A stretch of DNA of 64,000 nt from Agrocybe praecox. Taxonomy: Eukaryota; Basidiomycota; Agaricomycetes; Agaricales; Agrocybaceae. Below are positions 57,911-64,000 of this stretch, piece by piece. The stretch is from assembly GCA_964017145.1 (NCBI GenBank), contig OZ024841.1, positions 930,001-994,000 of the forward strand, given 5' to 3'. The notes beneath the pieces were generated by a model. It searched no databases, was not told the origin of the DNA, and worked only from the letters and a program-made list of their open reading frames with translations. The position numbers and the translations under genes are program-made. Position 1 is the first letter of the stretch, and the number at the start of each line of letters is the position of its first letter.

Positions 57911-58438
57911 ATGGTGTACATCCACTCCTGGCAAGACTTCCAGGATGCGGCAGAAGCCCTGTACACTAAATCGCCAAATAATGTGAGTACCCATAATTCG
58001 TTGATTGGAAAACAGATGCTGATCTGAACTTCCATTTTCTTTCGTGTGCGATTCGCTCTCTAGACACGTTATGTTGTGAAGTGGAGAGCATCTGAGGGAA
58101 AACTCGTCCTTAAGATAACAGATGACACGACAGTAAGCGCCTAACTATACCTTGGCTGCTCATCTAATCATCTGACTTTAAACCAGTGTATCAAGTTTAA
58201 AACGAATTCCTCCATATTCCTTAATCGATTCGAGTCTTTGAATTTATCACTCATGCAAAAGATGCAAAATCAGGGACTTCATGAAGCTATACCCGACACA
58301 CCGCCTGCGATCGCAGAAACAAACCCCTCAGGAGAAAAGGAGCATGCAATCCTTGCGCCTCCAGCATTGAGTTCGGTCCCAACACAGACCGCATCCTCTG
58401 GTGGCGTTAAAAAGAAAAAGACGAAGAAGAAGAAGTAG
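57911..58438 (+). CDS. SRP9: Signal recognition particle 9 kDa subunit
   Basis: Three exons (57911-57982, 58064-58132, 58187-58438) give 130 residues. MVYIHSWQDFQDAAEALYTK, TRYVVKWRASEGKLVLKITD and CIKFKTNSSIFLNRFESLNL followed by LSLM cover the SRP9 alpha/beta fold. SRP9 pairs with SRP14 on the Alu domain of SRP RNA and slows elongation during targeting to the ER. The protein is longer than animal SRP9 by a Pro/Ala-rich linker and a C-terminal poly-Lys tail (KKKKTKKKK), as is common in fungi. Confidence 0.93.
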
Positions 58439-61188
58439 ATCTTATTTCGGAATAGTTGCTTGGGTTGTGTGGTCACTTAAATCTTCTCCGGTAATGGACT
58501 ATCCTATATTTTCGAATCCATTATGATCTTGGTCAGTCACTCATGCGAGCTATTCCCCTGAGATTGTCCTTACGTCCGTCAGGGGCATCCTTTGTCTAGA
58601 CACATGATAAATTGAATCCACTCTGTGCGGATAGATCCTTGCCTAAGGGATATGGAACGTTGTAATAACCTCCATCCATCCAATGATACGTTTGTTATAA
58701 ATCGATATCGAGCCTTTCTTTTGTTAGCTCTGTCGATGGCTGGATTTACCCGTGGATGGCAAACGAATCAAATAAACTCTCGTGGATTCGGCTTTGCCCT
58801 ACTATCCCACTCCCGCGACACTTTGAAGTCTGAATAATCGGAATAATCTGCCAAGGGATACGTTGTCACTGTTGGCTCTATCTTAATACTTTCGTCGCGT
58901 TTCACCGCCGGTCTTGGGCGAACTATACTTATTCTCCCGCAGCTTGATGCTCTGGTATTTCTGGCGGTCATTCCTCCACACCCTTTATTCCGAACACCCC
59001 GTTCTCATGCAATGGGCTTGAAGACAACAACTACATATTTATCGTGGTGAATAGCCAGCATACACCACCTCAAACCAGACTTGGCATGGGTATTGACCAA
59101 TATCTATCTCACCTTGGCATCGCCGTGGACTATGGGGGTGTCAGTGAATTGAGGTGTAAAGTAGGTACATGGATAATGGCACGTCGGGCTCCGGCCATCT
59201 GGCGTCCCGATTCCCGAACATCCTGGTAGCGCTTACTCACAACTGAAAGACGGCCCACGATAATTGAAGAAGCTATGCGCGACTGCGGGCGCAGACATTT
59301 AAACGCTGAAGTGTTGCTTCTTTTCTCTGGGTAGCTCCATGCATCCAACATCGTTGCAAGAGGCGTTGCTTTTTCCCAAAATGTGTCAACGCATATCCGT
59401 TGTCTTCGCGAAAATTCTCGTCAATCTCGTATGTAAGTCGAGATGTGTGGGGAAGGGAGAGGGATAAACGACAGTACCCGACAAATTACAATCTATACAC
59501 CGACTGCGGACACTTCTCTTTCCATTGATGTGCGACGTCGCCAAATCGTTTATTTTCCTCGGTAACTCCTTCTGTGTATATCCCTCCCCCGAAGACGAAG
59601 ACGCGTAACATTCTGATCAGTCTGATCTAAAGAACACCGCTTGCAACCGTCGCGGGCTACCTTTTCGACAGAAGTGTATGTAATCCTCGTGAGTCGTGCG
59701 CAGCATCAGCCAGGCACATCCAAGAACCGACGAGATAAGTTCACATTTTTCTGCTCCTGCCAAAACTCACGCTGCGGATTTCAATTGACTGTCCTCGTAA
59801 ACGTAAACATTTAAACATTGTACATGTATGTGTGCTATCGAGTACAAAGCGTCTTTTCTGGGAGGACATCGACTTAAATAGCATGGAGCGGAGCACTGGT
59901 AAGTGCATCGTCGATCGGCCAGGTACGCCAACGTGCTAGGAGTACGTGAAAGTATTCATGTACGCTGTCCCTCTTTTTTTTTCTCTCTCGTGCCTGAAGC
60001 TTTTTTAATTTAGATCAGATCCATTGTTCGTCTATGAAAAGAAAAAGAAAACATAATTGCAACCCCGTCCAACTTGTTCCAGACTTTATTCTCCAAATGT
60101 CGTGCTCATCGCACGGCCGTTTCCCGTTTCTTGCCTTTTTTTACTCAAGTCTACGAGAATATGAATGATGACGGGTCGTCGGTACACGATATTCTCGTCG
60201 CACCGATACTATATACGACCCTTCAAGTTTACTCCAAGTCTCCAACCATTCGAGTTCCAAGTACAACAACTTTTACTGTGGAGAATCAATCCTTAAAATT
60301 GAATAAAACCTCCTTACTCCAAGTCTTCTTACTCCAGATGGGTACTTCAAGGTCTATCAATTGCCCCTAAGGCATATATCGTCATCCTCATCGACAAACC
60401 GACTCTCTTTAGTAAAGGGTCTTTTGAAATGCTAAATACAATGCGCAGATGCCACTTTGAATACAGGCCACCATGAGGCCTCCAGAATGGGTTCCTTTAT
60501 TCTCATCGTCCTACCGTGACGTCCCCAGCCTTAGTTGGGCAAAAAACGACGTCTTGGACTTGGGTTCCTTGGTAGGTACTAGATAGATTAGTAGATCCGA
60601 CACACTGTAAACTTATCAGACCATGCTCGAAGGGAATGAAGGATGGACATACATAAGAAGACGATTCTTCTCATAACATACCTTGGCCGTACATTAGGAA
60701 AGACATTTTTTGCTAGGGTGAGAGTAACCGGTGCTCTTATTTTATCTCAACCTAAAATATTGCATCCGTACATAACTCAGTACTTTTTTTGCACAGAGAG
60801 GGAGTTTCCGTCTCAACGGTAAATTAGATCTCGCGGGGTATGGGTTTTACTCGACTTTTTGAGCATATAATTTACCTGAGGAGTGGTGTGCAGGAGATGG
60901 GTGGGAATGGATGCGGGGATCAAATATAGTTATAGGAACCGTATGTATATGTTTTTTGTGGCCCATGACCAAGTGCTGATGTGATTATCCAGTTTACTGT
61001 TTTTTACTGTTGAGGGTTAATGTTGAAGCTAGATTCAAAGCTTCAAATCGTCGTGATCATGTATACTGTATACACTTTATGAAATAAAATTACATGCGAT
61101 GCGTGAAGGTGATGTGTATAAATGAAAAAAAGGGGTAATTAAGGAAAGAAAGAAAAACGATATGCATGTTCCAAAATAATAATATCAT
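58439..61188. other. 2.7 kb intergenic region, no gene recognised
   Basis: 3' flank of SRP9, then mixed sequence and the 3' flank of the membrane protein at 61189. Frames at 58625 and 60074 are short and show no homology by eye. No repeat structure was recognised apart from short T runs. Confidence 0.45.
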
Positions 61189-62872
61189 CTACAAATCGTC
61201 CGAAGAGTCGTCGTGGTCAATTGGATTTCCATTGATGTCATACTGTGTGGATCGAGTGGAAATCCGCGAGAGTGGCCTATGCATAGGCATCGGCATAGGT
61301 ATCGGCATACCCCCAATATCGACCGGCTGGAGCAAAGGTACGAGTTCAGGCGCCATTGCAGAATTAGAACGGGCGGTACCCACGACGGTCAAATTTTCCA
61401 GTCCTAATGACGGATGATTCACTCCTCCTCCTTCTGGTGTTGATTGCCCCACCGGGAGACCGGAAGGCGGTGTACGGGGAGCATTGAGTGCAACTGGGAA
61501 AGGCGGTGGGGGGAGCAATGATACGGCGTCTTCCAATGGGGGTGGAGGAGTCGATGGGGGTATGTCTGCATAGGACCGGTTCGACGGCGGTGATGCGTAA
61601 GCCCTCGATGCGAGTGACGAAAGGAGGGTGGAATTGTTGTGGTCTGTGGCTACTGCAGTTATGTACGTTGGCGGATCCTGAGGAATCACAGTATCGGGGA
61701 AGAATCTCGGCATAAATGGAGCGGGCCCCGCCATGTGAGGTGAATCGTCGGATGCATTGGTGTGTAGGGACTCGCTATCGAGGCGATCGCGCTGTGCTGC
61801 CAGACGACGCCTGCGAATGATGCTGAAAGCTAGTCCTAGGGAAAAGAGGGCCAAGACGCCTACGCTTCCGCCTACCGCACCCGCGAAAGTGGCAATGTTG
61901 TGCTTTTTGGCTTTTCTGCATGACGAATAAGTTAGTGTTTTCTTGAGGAAAGGTAGAATCCCCGAAAACGGGGCAATTTCGATGCTTACAGGTCAGGAGT
62001 TGGGCTTGGCGCTGCCTGGTCCGCTGAGCTTTGTGGACCGGTAGAACTGTTATTTGAAGTTCCATCGTCGAATACGAGATAATCGAACAGGAAGGTGGAG
62101 TTTTGCCCTACTTTGACAACCAGTTGATGTGGAACGTTGTCGAGATCCATTTTTGAGAAAACTTCCGAAGAAGGTCCAAAGCTCAATTGTCCCTGAGAGC
62201 TCGTGTTAACGACTGGTGGATATGATATCGAGTCCAGAACAAAAGTCAAGTTTGTATTCGTCGGCGTCAGGGTGCCATTTGACATGATGGGTGCTTGGCC
62301 AAGTGGTAGAATGGCAAACATATGTATAGCAGTGCCTATAGTTCTTGCTGAGTTACGAGCTAATTTCTTCCCAATTAATATGACGTACCAGTAAAGTTGA
62401 ACGACAAAGTAACGTTTGGATCAGGTATGTCATCAGGATCTAACCGGGCATTGAAGATCGTAAGGCTTCTCCGTCTTGAAGGGTCCCGACTTTTTTCGCC
62501 GCCATGTTCGCCGTGGTCTTCAGTAGCAGTGCTACTAGGATTTGGGGCTGACGAAGACTGTGCTAGCTTTACTGGAGAGGGTGTTGTATGTGTTGGCACG
62601 GGTTTTGTCGATGAATGGGATTTTGACGTCGATGTCTTGTCGTCCGTATCCGGGGCCAAACCTGGATGAATAGCTTCGTGGTATGACGTCCCTCCCCCTG
62701 GAGTCAGACAGCTAGAACATGAATCGAGGTTCGAGTGCCAGGATGCTGCAGGCTGATACACTATAGACGAGTTATTGTCTTCAACCCTCTGGTCTATCGC
62801 CAGCACTGCGTGGTGGGCCCTTAGCCAAAAGGACAATACGATGGTCAGTCGTAAGAGATTCGAGCGCAACAT
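61189..62872 (-). CDS. Type I membrane protein with mucin-like ectodomain
   Basis: Three exons on the minus strand. The start at 62872 gives a signal peptide (LLRLTIVLSFWLRAHHAVLA). The ectodomain contains SIVYQPAASWHSNLDSCSSC, Ser/Thr/Pro-rich stretches, and a beta-rich part (ATVTLSFNF-like NVTLSFNFTGTAIHMFAILP, FLFDYLVFDDG) with many N-glycosylation sites. The membrane helix is FAGAVGGSVGVLALFSLGLA followed by FSIIRRRR. The cytoplasmic tail is Pro-rich (PSTPPPPLEDAVSLLPPPP) with a PIPMPMPMH run. This architecture is common in Agaricomycetes as a hypothetical family. No function is assigned. Confidence 0.72.
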
Positions 62873-63215
62873 TGTAACATGGTTTCTACAAAGATGTCAA
62901 TGAGGCTAGGATGGAGGGTAAGTTGGGACTCACAACATAATGATTGTCGAGCCTCGAAGCCTGCACTCCAGGTCAAGAAATAAGAGGGGGAGGATGAGCG
63001 TGAGAGGGGGACATCATTTTGACCTGAGTAGTTAACTGGTTAAAGACAGATCGCCCGAACCCACGCGTTTAGATTATCCGGGTTCAAGCACCGCAGAAGT
63101 CTCGGGAAACAGATGAGAAAGAGCTGCCCCGGTACTCGTGTAACTCGCAGATTGCCGGACACCACACCTTGGTCTTGGTACCCTCCCACATACCATCTAT
63201 ATTCCTCTCTCTCTA
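62873..63215. promoter_or_regulatory. Divergent promoter of the membrane protein and VPS36
   Basis: 343 bases between the two start codons. A (CT)n tract lies just before the VPS36 start. No gene seen. Confidence 0.5.
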
Positions 63216-64000
63216 ATGGCCTTGCGTCGATATACGCGAATCGTGGATGGTACAATTCCAGTTCAAGCCCTTCTTTACCGCGATGAACTCTTGCTTGCCA
63301 GTCAAGATGCCGTCGGTATATACGATGGGTATGAGATGCTTTTCCTGAATTATCTCCAATCCTTCCATTCATTTATTTATTACAAGTACACAGAAATCCC
63401 CGGATCACCAGAACGGAACTGTGCACGTAACAAGTCACCGTTTGTTTTTTCTCAATGGCAGCAGCACGAAGTCCTTTGAATTGGACTTGTCGTTGATTGC
63501 ACAGACAGAGTATTACGCAGGGCTTTTCAAGTCCTCACCAAAAGTTACTTGTCATCTCTCTGGAAGACCCAATAGTCTGGGTTCAGTCCAACCGGAGGTT
63601 GCACATGCTCAATTTGACAGTTGGGAATGCGAGGTGTGCGCTTATAGGAATCCTCCAGGTCTTAGTCCTGCTGCAGCGCGAATTTGCGCCTTATGCGGCG
63701 TTCCTCGCACGGCGGTTCCGACGCCCATTCCTTCGGTATCATCATCATCATCACATCATTTATCGTCCTCTCTACCGACATCTGCTTTATCCTCATCGAT
63801 TTCCTTACAAAATCCTTCCCCGAATAGCTACACTCAAACCTCCATAGCCTGCCCTGCTTGCACTTTTCTTAACCACCCTTCTTTACGCTCGTGTGAGATA
63901 TGTTCGACGGAGCTACCACAACCAGTCAAAAAGGCTCAATTAAGATCAGCTCCATCCTCCAGACCCATATCTCCCGACCTGGACGATGACGATGAGTCCC
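63216..64000 (+). CDS. VPS36: ESCRT-II subunit VPS36, cut by right edge
   Basis: Exon 1 (63216-63328) and exon 2 (63387 to the window end). The GLUE domain starts IPVQALLYRDELLLASQDAV and continues GTVHVTSHRLFFLNGSSTKS with the SHRLFF strand typical of VPS36. Inserted in it are two NZF zinc fingers: WECEVCAYRNPPGLSPAAAR with ICALCG, and CPACTFLNHPSLRSCEICS. The GLUE domain binds phosphoinositides and the NZFs bind ubiquitin or ESCRT-I, placing cargo into multivesicular bodies. The C-terminal winged helices lie beyond the edge. Confidence 0.92.

Overview
The window is nuclear DNA of a filamentous basidiomycete, most likely an Agaricomycete. Genes are split by many short introns of about 45-70 bases with GT..AG borders. 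Proteins such as STE12 with C-terminal C2H2 fingers, SRP9, PAAF1, VPS36, ACR3 and a THEM6-like thioesterase fit that group. No bacterial operons, rRNA, CRISPR or confident tRNA genes were seen. All gene models were built by eye from the translated sequence and splice signals.

Layout. 0-12 kb is a rearranged accessory zone: an unknown gene cut by the left edge, an acyltransferase fragment, an ACR3 arsenite transporter, three small secreted low-complexity proteins (two are copies of a His-rich protein inside a 1.65 kb direct duplication), a copied ACR3 tail joined to a broken XPG/GEN1-like nuclease, and a hAT-type MITE with an 8-bp target duplication. 12-18.5 kb holds a Ser/Thr-rich membrane protein, a THEM6-like thioesterase, a small Cys-rich secreted protein and the proteasome chaperone PAAF1. 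18.6-21.5 kb is repeat debris. 21.8-33.5 kb carries two parts of the pheromone MAPK pathway, the MAPKK STE7 and the transcription factor STE12, separated by 6.1 kb without a recognisable gene. 33.5-37 kb is a graveyard of gene pieces copied from the 47-50 kb region and from the left end. A single-exon acyltransferase-3 family membrane protein follows.

39.2-49 kb is the most unusual part: five diverged paralogs in alternating orientation (A+, B-, C+, D-, E+) of a helical, Trp-Trp-containing protein family that I cannot name. They form two subtypes (A/C/E and B/D), so B-C and D-E are head-to-head pairs of unlike subtypes. C, D and E end in CaaX-type prenylation motifs. Next to them lies an SRPK-like pseudokinase lacking its catalytic residues, then three tandem aldo/keto reductases. 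The right end (56-64 kb) is ordinary core genome: a mitochondrial 2-oxodicarboxylate carrier with a 5-nt microexon, SRP9, a type I membrane protein and the start of VPS36.

The core genes have clear family assignments. The five-gene array, the His-rich secreted proteins and the mosaics of duplicated fragments are the accessory, possibly undescribed, content.
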